64,000 nt of DNA from Staphylococcus americanisciuri (GTDB lineage Bacteria; Bacillota; Bacilli; Staphylococcales; Staphylococcaceae). Shown here in pieces: positions 42,307-50,791 of the stretch. The position numbers were made by a program, and so were the translations under genes. Numbering within the stretch: the stretch's first letter is position 1; every line of letters starts with the position of its first letter. The DNA lies in the NCBI RefSeq assembly GCF_024814435.1, contig NZ_JANUXY010000008.1, positions 1-64,000 of the forward strand, given 5' to 3'. The notes under the pieces are model-generated. The model saw nothing but the letters and a program-made list of their open reading frames with translations. It was not told the origin of the DNA and did no database searches.

Positions 42307-43515
42307 GTGAAGAAAAAATATCTATTTGATAACAATTTTTCGATTCTTTATAGTTCTTCTATAATAAATGCATTGGGCAATCAACTCTCGATAATTGCTT
42401 TTCCTTTGATTGCAATTGAATACTTTAATGCTGATTCATCATTAACTAGCTTAGTTACCCTTTTTATATTTTTACCAAATTTACTCTTCTCTTCTCATAT
42501 TGGTGTTTTTGTTGATAAACATAGAAAAAAATATATTCTAATATACTCGAATATTGTATGTTTTTTAATTGCTATATCTATGTATGTCTTTATTGATAAC
42601 ATAAATATAATGGCATTTTTTTTACTTATTTTTGTTATAAGTTCTGTTATGATATTTTCCGGAATCGCATTCTTTTCTTACGTACCTATTATTGTTGAAA
42701 AAGATAATATTAAATCTGCAAATTATCAGCTTGAGATTAGTAATAGTATAATTCAATCAATTGGTCCGGCCATAGGTGGACAAATTGCGGTGTTATTCAA
42801 AACATCCATTTTAGTACTGATTGATGGTATTTCCTTCTTGATAAGTGGATTGTTACATTTTCTTATCCCAAGCAATAAAGAAGTACTTGATTACAAAGAA
42901 AATGAAAGCTATTTTAAAAGTATTTCACGGGGTTATAAATATGTATGGAGTAATTTATTATTAAAAACTTTATTAATTAGTTACTCAGTTCTCGTTTTAT
43001 CCATTGGTGTATTTCAGTCGTTACAAATATATTACTTATCAAAAGATTTGCATTTAAATACGTTTACAATCGGGCTAATCTTATCTTTAGGAAATATTGG
43101 AATGATATTTAGTGCTTTCTTATCTAAATTTATATCTAATAAATTAGGAGATTTAATTACCATTGCATTATCTTTATTCTGTTATTTTTTAGGATTCATT
43201 TTATATTTTCTAGCTAAGGACACTACATATTTATTAATATTTTTTGGGCAAACACTAATAAGTTTTGCTTTGCCTTTGTACAATGTTTGTGTGCTTTCTA
43301 TAAGACAGACAATTATTCCAAATGAATTACTAGGAAGAACCACTTCTATATGGAGACTGGCAGGGAGAGGATTAATCCCTTTAGGATCATTGCTTGCTGC
43401 TTTTCTTTCATTGTATGTAAATGTAAAATATTTAATGCTTATAGCAGGATTAATTTCATTAATTAGCGTTTTTATAATCTTGAATTGTCAAGATAAGTGC
43501 AACACAGTTGAATAA
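42307..43515 (+). CDS. MFS transporter, drug-efflux type
   Basis: 402 residues with GTG start behind GAGGTGA. About 12 hydrophobic segments; HIGVFVDKHRKKYILIYSN is the cytoplasmic loop 2-3 motif A of the major facilitator family, and the VDKHRKK form is typical of MFS_3-type exporters such as the Mef/EntS group. The C-terminal end (CQDKCNTVE) abuts an IS30 remnant and may be altered. Very AT-rich, as is the whole island. The substrate is unknown; a toxin or antibiotic is a guess from context. Confidence 0.82.
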   Translation: MKKKYLFDNNFSILYSSSIINALGNQLSIIAFPLIAIEYFNADSSLTSLVTLFIFLPNLLFSSHIGVFVDKHRKKYILIYSNIVCFLIAISMYVFIDNINIMAFFLLIFVISSVMIFSGIAFFSYVPIIVEKDNIKSANYQLEISNSIIQSIGPAIGGQIAVLFKTSILVLIDGISFLISGLLHFLIPSNKEVLDYKENESYFKSISRGYKYVWSNLLLKTLLISYSVLVLSIGVFQSLQIYYLSKDLHLNTFTIGLILSLGNIGMIFSAFLSKFISNKLGDLITIALSLFCYFLGFILYFLAKDTTYLLIFFGQTLISFALPLYNVCVLSIRQTIIPNELLGRTTSIWRLAGRGLIPLGSLLAAFLSLYVNVKYLMLIAGLISLISVFIILNCQDKCNTVE

Positions 43516-43971
43516 TATACTTCATAGGATGTTTTGAACCCAAGGCATTTTCGTGGTCGTTTGTTCATTTCATCCACTTTACTTTGTATATACGCTTCTG
43601 ATACATCATCAAATCATCAAGGTCACAACTCTTAGGAAAATACTCTCTAAGAAGTCCATTTGTATTTTCATTCGTTCCTCGTTGCCAAGGATGATGGGGC
43701 AGTGGAAAATAAAACTTAACTTTTTCGAGTGTAGCAGAAATTTCAGCATATTTTGCAAATTCCATCCCTCTATCAGGTGTAATTGAATGACAAGGTTGCC
43801 CCGTAAGACAGGAAATCATCTTGTCTTTTACAGAGGTAGAACCTTTCTTCTTGGCTTTAGAACTTAGAAGAAAACGACTTTTCCTGTCAACCAAAGTGAC
43901 AAGGCAAGCGAAGAACGGTAGAATTCTTTTTTACTGTGTCCGTAATATTGACATAAATCCCAATGCTCCAT
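43508..43971 (-). mobile_element. IS30-family transposase remnant
   Basis: The C-terminal half of an IS30-type DDE transposase: CLVTLVDRKSRFLL, then TPDRGMEFAKYAE with the second catalytic Asp, and FYFPLPHHPWQRGTNENTNG with the catalytic Glu, ending LREYFPK. The N-terminal part and inverted repeats are missing. Frameshifts occur upstream (EHWDL out of frame) and before the tail (NKRPRKCLGFKTSYEV in another frame). Inactive. It marks a past insertion or recombination at the 3' end of the MFS gene. Confidence 0.88.
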
Positions 43972-43983
43972 TCTAATAAAAAT

Positions 43984-44433
43984 CTAGCATTTTTCCCAAA
44001 TATACTTACTTATATTTTTAGGTGCTACTATATTTTTACTTTCTAGTTCATGTATTTCATTCTTATTGAACCACTTCCAGCTTTTAAAAGAACTTTTTTC
44101 ATTTTGAGACATTAACTCTATATTAATAGGTGTATCTGAGTTCAAAAAAATCTTATAATATGTTTCTCTACTAATAAACGTTTCATTTTTTCCGTTAATT
44201 TTAACATCTAGTTCTAATTTTATATCGGTATTGTCTGGAATTATTACTATTCCTAATTCTTCATATATTTCTCTCTTCAATGCTTCTTCAGAGCTTTCCC
44301 CTATTTCAATCCCTCCCCCTGGAGTAACCCATAAAATTTTCTCATCAATGACCTCTCTAAAAATAAACTGTTGCAATAAAACTTCATCTTTTTCATTAAT
44401 TATAAAAGCTCTAGAACTTTCTCTAACTCTCAT
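43984..44433 (-). CDS. NUDIX hydrolase
   Basis: 149 residues. The NUDIX box (GX5EX7REUXEEXGU) is complete: GGIEIGESSEEALKREIYEELGI. The start is preceded by AGGAGG. It cleaves a nucleoside diphosphate linked to some other group; the substrate is not predictable. The gene follows the broken protease gene at almost no distance, so it may have been brought next to it by a deletion. Confidence 0.85.
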   Translation of the reverse strand: MRVRESSRAFIINEKDEVLLQQFIFREVIDEKILWVTPGGGIEIGESSEEALKREIYEELGIVIIPDNTDIKLELDVKINGKNETFISRETYYKIFLNSDTPINIELMSQNEKSSFKSWKWFNKNEIHELESKNIVAPKNISKYIWEKC

Positions 44434-45381
44434 AGATCCTCCTTATTTAAAGTGTATATTACTTCTGTCATGAATTCTAATGTCCACTCTTTCTTATTTT
44501 TTACATTTAATCCATCATTTTCAACTGCTGCAACAATAACACAACCTTTTTTGTGTGCATAGTTTACTGCTTTTCTGTATGCAATTAAATCAGGCTTATT
44601 ATCTATCTGATTATTAGCATTGTTATTTATATAATAATCTCCCAAGCTTAAATTTATAACATCGCACCATCATTAGCAGCTGTTATTATAGCTTTTATAA
44701 TCCATGATGATTTAGCCGATTTAGTGCCAAATACCCTATACGATGAAATACCAATATTAGGTGCAACCCCCTTCATATTACCATTTGCAGCCACTTAACC
44801 AGCAACAAGAGTACCATGACCTAATTTATCTGTTAAATCATTTATATTACCACTCTCGTCACTTTCTTGACCATCAATACCTTTTTAGGAACAAAACTTT
44901 TACCATATAGAAAGTTCTCTTTAAGATCTTGATGCTCACTATATATTCCAGAATCTATAATTGCTACTATCGTATTCTTATTTCCCTCTGTAATAGCGTA
45001 TGATTCACCATTATGAGTCACTAATTTCATATCCCATTGCAAATCCCAAGCTTTCGGTAATAATGATTTAACATCATTTCAACTAACTTTCGGAGGTGTA
45101 ACCATTGACGTCGTATTATATGATTGAACAAATGGTAAATTCTCTATTTTCTTAGCTTTGTTTTCAGTAGTTATTACATCTACTAAGTTTACCTCTTTTA
45201 TAGAAGTTTCAATTTTATTATTACTAATTTTTTCTATATCTTTTAATTTTTCTTTCCACTCTATATTATTTTCCAACAAAAACGTATAACTTTTTTCCCT
45301 AGGAATTTCTTGACCATGGCCATATAAAGGCACTGACCCAAATAAAATAAATATGACCGTTAAAAGTGAAAATTTTTTCAT
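44430..45381 (-). pseudogene. Lantibiotic leader peptidase (NisP/EpiP-like subtilase), inactivated
   Basis: Signal peptide (MKKFSLLTVIFILFGSVPLYG) and a prodomain end at a stop (TGA) at about 45081. Further frames read WDLQWDMKLVTHNGESYAI, the catalytic Asp in VAIIDSGIYSEHQDLKENF, a frameshift, the catalytic His in DKLGHGTLVAG, a stop where QVAANG should begin, then VAPNIGISSYRVFG and AANDG, another frameshift, and NLSLGDYYINN to AAVENDGLN. That is the LanP order. The region with the catalytic Ser is absent: the sequence switches to an unrelated tail EWTLEFMTEVIYTLNKEDL just before the NUDIX gene. At least four lesions plus a deletion. Confidence 0.9.
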
Positions 45382-45385
45382 TTCT

Positions 45386-46777
45386 TCACCTTTTATTTTC
45401 TGGATTATTTTCCCCTCTAAAAAAGATGGTTACACATGCTTTATTTTCCTTATTTTCTATAAATAATTCGGAATTCATTTTTTTCAACATAATATTAGAC
45501 ATATACAACCCTAGTCCAAAATGGTTTTTATCTCTCTCATTTTTTTTTGAATAGAACGGGATAAATTCTTGTCTCAAATAGTCATCAGGAAACTGAGAAC
45601 CGGTATTTGCTATTTGTAAAGATATTTTATTATCGTATGATTTCAAGTCTATTTGTAGTTCACCACTCACATCTATATGCTCTAATGCGTTAGAAATAAT
45701 ATTTTGTAGCACTCTGTTTAGCATCATATTATCACCATTTACATAGTAATTTTCATTACTATAAAGAAATTTTACCTGTGCATTTTTTTTCTCAATCAAA
45801 GACTGAAATTCTTTCAATTGATAAAATATTACATCCTGTATATTTATAGGTTCTATTGTACTCGAGTAGTTGTGTAGATTTAATTTTGATATTGTTAATA
45901 ATTCAGTAAGTAAATTATCTATTCTAGAAATCTCTGATAATATAATGTTGGAACGAGACTGAATATTTATATTTTGGCACTCAGATAACATAATCATTTC
46001 CGTTTCAGCGCTTATAATTGTTAACGGCGTTTTTATGTCATGCGCAACAGAGGAAAATAAATTGTTTTGTACCTCTATTTTTTCTACTTGCTTATCTAAA
46101 AGAATTTTTAATTTATCTTTCATTAAATTAATTCTATTTGCTAATTCTTGAAACTCCTCTTCTTTAAATTCTCTCAAATTCTTATCAAAAATCCCTTTTT
46201 CTATATACTTTAGATAGGATGTCACTTCATAAAAGTTACTACTTATTTCTCTATACAATCGCGAAGTATAATACACTAGAAATACAGTGAACCAAAATAC
46301 TGGAGTAATTAATAACAAATTTTGAGCAATACTATTAAATTTATCTACGTACATATTTCCTGTTGAAAATGCGGGGTAAATAGCAATTATTTTTATTTCA
46401 TTATCTAAAATTTCCACTTTATATTTTATGTTTTTATCAACAAAGGAATTCGATGTCCCAATTTTTTCTAGTTCCTTATGACTCTTTATTCCATAACCCT
46501 TACTATTTTTAATTAATTTGTTTTTGTAATAAATAGCATAGATGAACTTAGAATCTTCTTGTTTTATTTTTATTTCTTCATTTCGTCTGATAAGATCTTT
46601 ATTTTTTTCAACTTCTTTTTTAATATTTTCATAATGTATCCGCTCATAATAATCTCTCGGGTAAATATTAACCCATAAAACCCATAATAGTATAGATATA
46701 ACTATTGATATTAATGTCATTATTACGATTTTTATTGTATTAAAAATAAATAGTTTTCTTAAAGATCTATTTTTCAT
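45386..46777 (-). CDS. Sensor histidine kinase, LanK-like
   Basis: 463 residues from ATG 46777, which follows GGAGG and overlaps the regulator stop. Two transmembrane segments (about residues 8-32 and 150-175) bracket a roughly 115-residue extracellular domain. Then come a linker, the H-box VAHDIKTPLTII with the phosphorylated His, the N-box LQNIISNALEHI and the G-box FGLGLYMSNIM. The layout matches NisK/SpaK and other bacteriocin-sensing kinases. Reading frame intact. It probably senses a lantibiotic or cell-wall stress and acts through the adjacent regulator. Confidence 0.88.
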   Translation of the reverse strand: MKNRSLRKLFIFNTIKIVIMTLISIVISILLWVLWVNIYPRDYYERIHYENIKKEVEKNKDLIRRNEEIKIKQEDSKFIYAIYYKNKLIKNSKGYGIKSHKELEKIGTSNSFVDKNIKYKVEILDNEIKIIAIYPAFSTGNMYVDKFNSIAQNLLLITPVFWFTVFLVYYTSRLYREISSNFYEVTSYLKYIEKGIFDKNLREFKEEEFQELANRINLMKDKLKILLDKQVEKIEVQNNLFSSVAHDIKTPLTIISAETEMIMLSECQNINIQSRSNIILSEISRIDNLLTELLTISKLNLHNYSSTIEPINIQDVIFYQLKEFQSLIEKKNAQVKFLYSNENYYVNGDNMMLNRVLQNIISNALEHIDVSGELQIDLKSYDNKISLQIANTGSQFPDDYLRQEFIPFYSKKNERDKNHFGLGLYMSNIMLKKMNSELFIENKENKACVTIFFRGENNPENKR

Positions 46778-47456
46778 TCTTTGCCTCCCATAAATAGCCA
46801 AATCCATATTTAGTTTGAATATATGTCATATTGGGATCGGATACTAATAACTTTCTTCTTATTTTTTTTATATGCTCTGTAACAGTGCTTATATTACTTT
46901 CATTATTATATCCCCATATACTTTCGAATAATAATTCTTTGCTAATTGATTGCCTTTTATTTCTTACCAATTTTTCAATTATCAAATACTCTTTTTTAGT
47001 AAATTCACATACCTTACCATTAACCATTATTTCTTTTTTTTCAGTATTGATAACTAAATTTCCAGTGATTAACTTTGTTCCTTTTGAGTAATTAGTTCTT
47101 TTTTCTCTTCTTAAATGAACATCGACTTTAACTTTTAGTTGCCTTAAACTAAATGGCTTAGTTATATAGTCATCTACACCACATTCCAAAGCATTAATTA
47201 TGTCATCCTCTAACCCTAAAGCACTCACAAAAATAATTGGAATATTCGTGTTATCTCTTATTTTTTTACATATATCAATACCATTAATATCAGGCAACAT
47301 AACATCTAAAAGTATCAAATCAATTTTTTTACTTTTATACTTACAAAATTCCTCAAATGAATGTGCTATAGTCAATTTGTAACCAAATGACTCTAAATAC
47401 TCAGATACAACACTCGAAATTCTATCATCATCTTCAACATAAATAATATTACTCAT
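46767..47456 (-). CDS. OmpR-family response regulator, LanR-like
   Basis: 229 residues. The receiver domain has the acidic pair in YVEDDDRI, the phosphorylated Asp in LILLDVMLPDI, Ser/Ala switch in FVSALGLED and Lys in DYITKPFSL. The C-terminal winged helix has EYLIIEKLVRN and STVTEHIKKIRRKL. It overlaps the kinase gene. No Shine-Dalgarno sequence is seen before its ATG: the preceding bases belong to an intergenic hairpin element. Likely targets are the lanFEG promoter and the lost lantibiotic operon. Confidence 0.88.
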   Translation of the reverse strand: MSNIIYVEDDDRISSVVSEYLESFGYKLTIAHSFEEFCKYKSKKIDLILLDVMLPDINGIDICKKIRDNTNIPIIFVSALGLEDDIINALECGVDDYITKPFSLRQLKVKVDVHLRREKRTNYSKGTKLITGNLVINTEKKEIMVNGKVCEFTKKEYLIIEKLVRNKRQSISKELLFESIWGYNNESNISTVTEHIKKIRRKLLVSDPNMTYIQTKYGFGYLWEAKNEK

Positions 47457-47464
47457 TATTAAGC

Positions 47465-47613
47465 GGCTGAGACATAACTAATTAGTGTAGGATCCAATCA
47501 AATATATCCAAAAGAAGAAATTTTGATAGAACTGCTCAAATTCAGCAACTTGAGAAATTGATTTCGTTTATCATCCAGTTCTAATCAAAACGCCGGTCTC
47601 TTTTATCTCAACC
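47465..47613. repeat. Large hairpin element upstream of the response regulator
   Basis: Outer arms GGCTGAGACATAA (47465-47477) and TTATCTCAACC (47603-47613) are nearly complementary. Inner arms TTTTGATAGAACTG (47521-47534) and CAGTTCTAATCAAAA (47576-47590) also pair. This gives a long folded structure of about 150 bp, like the GGCTGRGACA elements common between staphylococcal genes. It ends 9 bp before the regulator start. Confidence 0.65.
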
Positions 47614-47682
47614 TCCACCTCCTCTGTTATATTTAAGATAAAATAAAGAGTCTAATTTAACAATAATGGTATGTCTCAATCA

Positions 47683-47923
47683 TTAAATTTTTTCTTCTAA
47701 GGTTAGTAAATCTAATGATATGCTAGTTGCTCCATCTAAAAGTCCAATTGTATTAATATTCTTTTTACTTTCACCTAGAATACTTTCAATATTAAAAAAC
47801 AAAAGGGATTTCATCATCATAATATGTCCAACCAATATCTTTTATTCTTTTAGCTTCTTCCTCACTGTTAGAATTATCACTAGTTCTTAAATCCAAATCA
47901 AAATCGTCATACTTTGGCATCAT
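47683..47923 (-). pseudogene. Class I lantibiotic leader-like stub fused to a LanC-like tail
   Basis: AAGGAG precedes tandem ATGs at 47923 and 47920. The start PKYDDFDLDLRTSDNSN matches class I lantibiotic leaders of the subtilin/nisin type, whose hallmark is F(D/N)LD; subtilin begins with a very similar KFDDFDLD. The expected Ser/Thr/Cys-rich core does not follow. Instead EEEAKRIKDIGWTYYDDEIPF runs into a stop at 47792 in a run of six T. Removing one T joins it to NIESILGESKKNINTIGLLD, then GATSISLDLLTLEEKI. That end resembles LanC cyclase C-termini, which is a weaker call. A deletion of most of lanA, lanB, lanT and lanC would explain it. Confidence 0.5.
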
Positions 47924-47944
47924 TCTCTTCTCCTTTAATTTTTT

Positions 47945-47958
47945 TGTAATCGATTACA
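47945..47958. promoter_or_regulatory. 14-bp palindrome between the leader stub and lanF
   Basis: TGTAATCGATTACA is a perfect palindrome. It lies about 22 bp upstream of the leader-like start on the minus strand and about 155 bp upstream of lanF on the plus strand. Position suggests an operator for the local regulator, or another repressor; no binding evidence. Confidence 0.45.
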
Positions 47959-48114
47959 GTTTAAGAATAATATTTGAATATAAACTTTTTATAAAGTAAT
48001 TGCGAATTTTTCGAAAATATACAATGAATTCCTATATTTTCTTATCAATTTATAAATTCTTTATTTTTCTACTTTAAAGTGAATATTACCAAAATAGAAA
48101 TGAGGGGAATTTTT

Positions 48115-48816
48115 ATGCGATATATATTAGAAGCAAAAAATATTTCAAAACAATATGGCAAAGAACTCGTCGTAAACAATGTTAATATTCATGTAGAAGA
48201 GAACACCATATATGGTTTAGTAGGACCTAATGGTGCAGGTAAGTCTACTATCTTAAAAATGATAACAGGCAATACTAAACACACACACGGCAGCATTCTC
48301 TACATGGGAAAACAAAATATTAAAACTATAACTATTGGATCATTAATTGAAGAGCCTGCTATTTATAAAAACTTAACTGCCGAGGAAAATCTAATGGTTT
48401 TTGCAAAACTTTTTAACGTCCCATTAAACAGAATTCAAGAAGTTTTAAAAATAGTTAATTTAAAAAACACTAAAAATAAAAAGACTGCTCAATTTTCATT
48501 AGGAATGAAACAGAGATTGGGTATCGCTATGGCATTGTTAACTAGTCCTAAATTATTAGTTTTAGATGAGCCAACAAATGGGTTAGATCCAGTTGGAATT
48601 AAAGAATTACGAGAACTCATAAAATCTTTTCCAGAAATCGGAATAACAGTTATCGTATCCAGCCATAATTTAGCAGAAATTCAGCATATGACAAAATTCG
48701 TTGGTATTCTCAATCAAGGTACCCTAAAATACGAGGGTCAAATCCCAGAGAATTTAGACTTAGAAAACTTCTTCCTAAATATATTGTACGGAGAGGCGTG
48801 TGAAAATAATGTTTAA
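48115..48816 (+). CDS. Lantibiotic immunity ABC transporter ATP-binding protein, LanF-like
   Basis: 233 residues from ATG 48115, behind GAGGGGA; upstream in-frame ATGs lack a site. Walker A GLVGPNGAGKSTI, signature FSLGMKQR, Walker B LLVLDEPTNGLDP and the switch His in IVSSHN are all intact. The Q-loop is replaced by an E-loop (GSLIEEPAIY), a mark of lantibiotic immunity transporters. With the two permeases it should expel lantibiotics from the membrane. Overlaps the next gene by 8 bp. Confidence 0.9.
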   Translation: MRYILEAKNISKQYGKELVVNNVNIHVEENTIYGLVGPNGAGKSTILKMITGNTKHTHGSILYMGKQNIKTITIGSLIEEPAIYKNLTAEENLMVFAKLFNVPLNRIQEVLKIVNLKNTKNKKTAQFSLGMKQRLGIAMALLTSPKLLVLDEPTNGLDPVGIKELRELIKSFPEIGITVIVSSHNLAEIQHMTKFVGILNQGTLKYEGQIPENLDLENFFLNILYGEACENNV

Positions 48817-49555
48817 CTATATTTTTGTAGAGCATTTAAAAGGGAAAAGAACCTTTAGTCATAAATTCATCATTATCTATCCTTTACTAATTTCTCTTTT
48901 GTGTATTCCGTTTACTAAATTAATGTATTCAGATATAAATTATTTTGTTCCGTTAATTTATAATTGGTGGCCGACTTTATTCCTTCCGATTGGTTTAAGT
49001 GTATTGGTTTATCAAAGTTTAGATAAAGAAGTCAAAGCATCTTCGGACAAGTATTTCTTTTTATTAGATACACGGCTAATCTGGTTATCAAAAATTTTGC
49101 TAATATCTGTTTATTCTTTGATTGGAAATTTAAATATAGCTATATTTTCAATTATTATCCAGTTTGTACTATACGGTGCTAATGTTCAGATACTTAACAT
49201 TTTATTTGCATCTTTAGTCTTATGGATTACAACACTATTTATTATTCCGTTGTCGATGATGATTGGCAGATTATTTAGACCACTATCCATAATTATTTTT
49301 AACGTTATTGGTATGTGTGTATCAATGTTTACTGTATCAAATTCATACTGGTACTTCATACCTTGGTCTTGGTCTCTAAGAATCATAACACCAATTGTCA
49401 AAACCAGACCAAACGGCACTTTATTACCCGAGAATGATGTTCTAAATGATACAACAATCATTTTACCTGGTTGCTTTCTCGCAATTTTCGCTTTTTCCAT
49501 ACTAACAATTGCTGCAATCATGTTATTAAAAGGGAAACGAGGAGATCAATCATGA
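48809..49555 (+). CDS. Lantibiotic immunity ABC transporter permease, LanE-like
   Basis: 248 residues, six hydrophobic segments. ATG at 48809 overlaps lanF; GGAGAGG lies upstream. The YSWPHFFLPIG-type stretch (NWWPTLFLPIGLSVLVYQSLDKE) and the late motif NSYWYFIPWSWSLRI are typical of the NukE/EpiE and BcrB-like permease group. Fused translationally to lanG by an ATGA overlap. Intact. Confidence 0.88.
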   Translation: MFNYIFVEHLKGKRTFSHKFIIIYPLLISLLCIPFTKLMYSDINYFVPLIYNWWPTLFLPIGLSVLVYQSLDKEVKASSDKYFFLLDTRLIWLSKILLISVYSLIGNLNIAIFSIIIQFVLYGANVQILNILFASLVLWITTLFIIPLSMMIGRLFRPLSIIIFNVIGMCVSMFTVSNSYWYFIPWSWSLRIITPIVKTRPNGTLLPENDVLNDTTIILPGCFLAIFAFSILTIAAIMLLKGKRGDQS

Positions 49556-50289
49556 TTAACTATTCAATACACGCAGAATATCTTAAAATAAAAAGATCTT
49601 CCTTTAAAAGATTTCTAATTATTTTTCCAATATCATTTAATATTTTGATACTAGGCTATATATTTTTAACAAAGCAAAGTATAACTAACGATAAGTTTTT
49701 TTTTAATTACTTTTCAATACTAACTTTCTTACTCCCAGCAGTAGTATGCTTTTTAATGACGTTATTATGGGATATCGAAAAAGAACCTAGTAATCTAAAA
49801 AATATTTTGGGTTTAGGTGGCTACCATCAAAAGTTAATAAGTTTAAAATTTATTTTTGCATTTCTTACTATTACTTTGATGTATTTAGTAAACCTATTTT
49901 TTACTATTATTATTTTTATTATATTGAAAACCGGTATTGATGTTATCGTACATTTCATATTTGGCTATCTCATTTGTTGGGCACTATTCTTAACCACTTT
50001 TGTAATATTTTATTTTATGAACATCCTTTTTAGTTTTACGACCATGATGCTTATAGCCGCTACTGGATCACTATTAACTGCAATTGTAGGATTGACATCT
50101 TTAGGAAATAGTTTTTGGTTGCTTGTTCCATTTTCTTGGTCTTCTAGAATGACAACGTTGTTAGCTAATAACGATCACGTAATCCCAATAATTATTGCAA
50201 ATAAAATATTAATTATTATTTTAGTGTTGAGTGCTATACCATCATATTACCTTTTAAAATCAATAACATTATTTATCATAAGAAGATAG
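49552..50289 (+). CDS. Lantibiotic immunity ABC transporter permease, LanG-like
   Basis: 245 residues from the ATG at 49552 inside the ATGA overlap, behind GGAGA. Six hydrophobic segments. The segment GNSFWLLVPFSWSSRMTTL parallels the FIPWSWSLRI motif of LanE, so the two permeases are paralogous. Completes a heteromeric LanFEG exporter that confers self-protection against class I and some class II lantibiotics. Intact. Confidence 0.88.
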   Translation: MINYSIHAEYLKIKRSSFKRFLIIFPISFNILILGYIFLTKQSITNDKFFFNYFSILTFLLPAVVCFLMTLLWDIEKEPSNLKNILGLGGYHQKLISLKFIFAFLTITLMYLVNLFFTIIIFIILKTGIDVIVHFIFGYLICWALFLTTFVIFYFMNILFSFTTMMLIAATGSLLTAIVGLTSLGNSFWLLVPFSWSSRMTTLLANNDHVIPIIIANKILIIILVLSAIPSYYLLKSITLFIIRR

Positions 50290-50297
50290 AATATAAT

Positions 50298-50339
50298 AAA
50301 GTCCTGATTAATCAATTGATACGCTTAATCAGGACTTTT
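50298..50339 (+). terminator. Terminator of the lanFEG operon
   Basis: AAAGTCCTGATTAA pairs with TTAATCAGGACTTTT around a 13-base loop, 8 bp after lanG. Confidence 0.9.
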
Positions 50340-50381
50340 CCTTGATAGTGCTATATTCATTGTCTTTGTCATTTATAAAAT

Positions 50382-50720
50382 CTAAAAAAAGTTAACAATA
50401 TTATCTAGTATACTAATAACGAGCATTACTTTTTGTTTCTCTAATATATCAAACAGTAATTCATATACTGGTGCTAATAAAATAACTGTGAAGAAACTGA
50501 ACCAGACATTTTGAAAGACGCTGATACGACTAGTTAATACTGTGATCATCCATGACAATAGATTGAAGACAAAAGATACCTCGTGCTTACTCCCTATCCA
50601 ACTGACAAGTGAAACAATGATATTCAAAAAGCGCCCAATCACAAAGGACTGTACGCTAAATGATAACAGCAACTTAGCTGGAACTATATGATAAATAAAA
50701 CTAGGTACTTATTATTATCT
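50382..50720 (-). pseudogene. Truncated copy of the neighbouring membrane protein gene
   Basis: The open frame from about 50720 lacks a normal start; an in-frame start-like codon at 50672 gives 96 residues. The C-terminal part (VFQNVWFSFFTVILLAPVYELLFDILEKQKVML) aligns with VSQNIWINMFSMLISAVLYGMLLVFYSIIEKRKAL of the next gene, and both end alike (NFF / KFF). About the first 70 residues are missing. A tandem duplicate that lost its 5' end. Confidence 0.65.
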
Positions 50721-50740
50721 TTCCATCTCAAAAGCTGAAC
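50689..50740 (-). repeat. Dispersed repeat of about 54 bp, copy 2
   Basis: Inverted copy of 11251-11304. It spans the point where the truncated membrane gene loses similarity to its paralogue, so it may mark the deletion or insertion junction. Immediately upstream a hairpin (CTCAATTTCTCAGGATG...CTTTTGAGATGG) is present. Confidence 0.6.
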
Positions 50741-50791
50741 ATCCTGAGAAATTGAGCTTCCTGTTCTGCTCCCGGCTTTTAATTTAACTCA

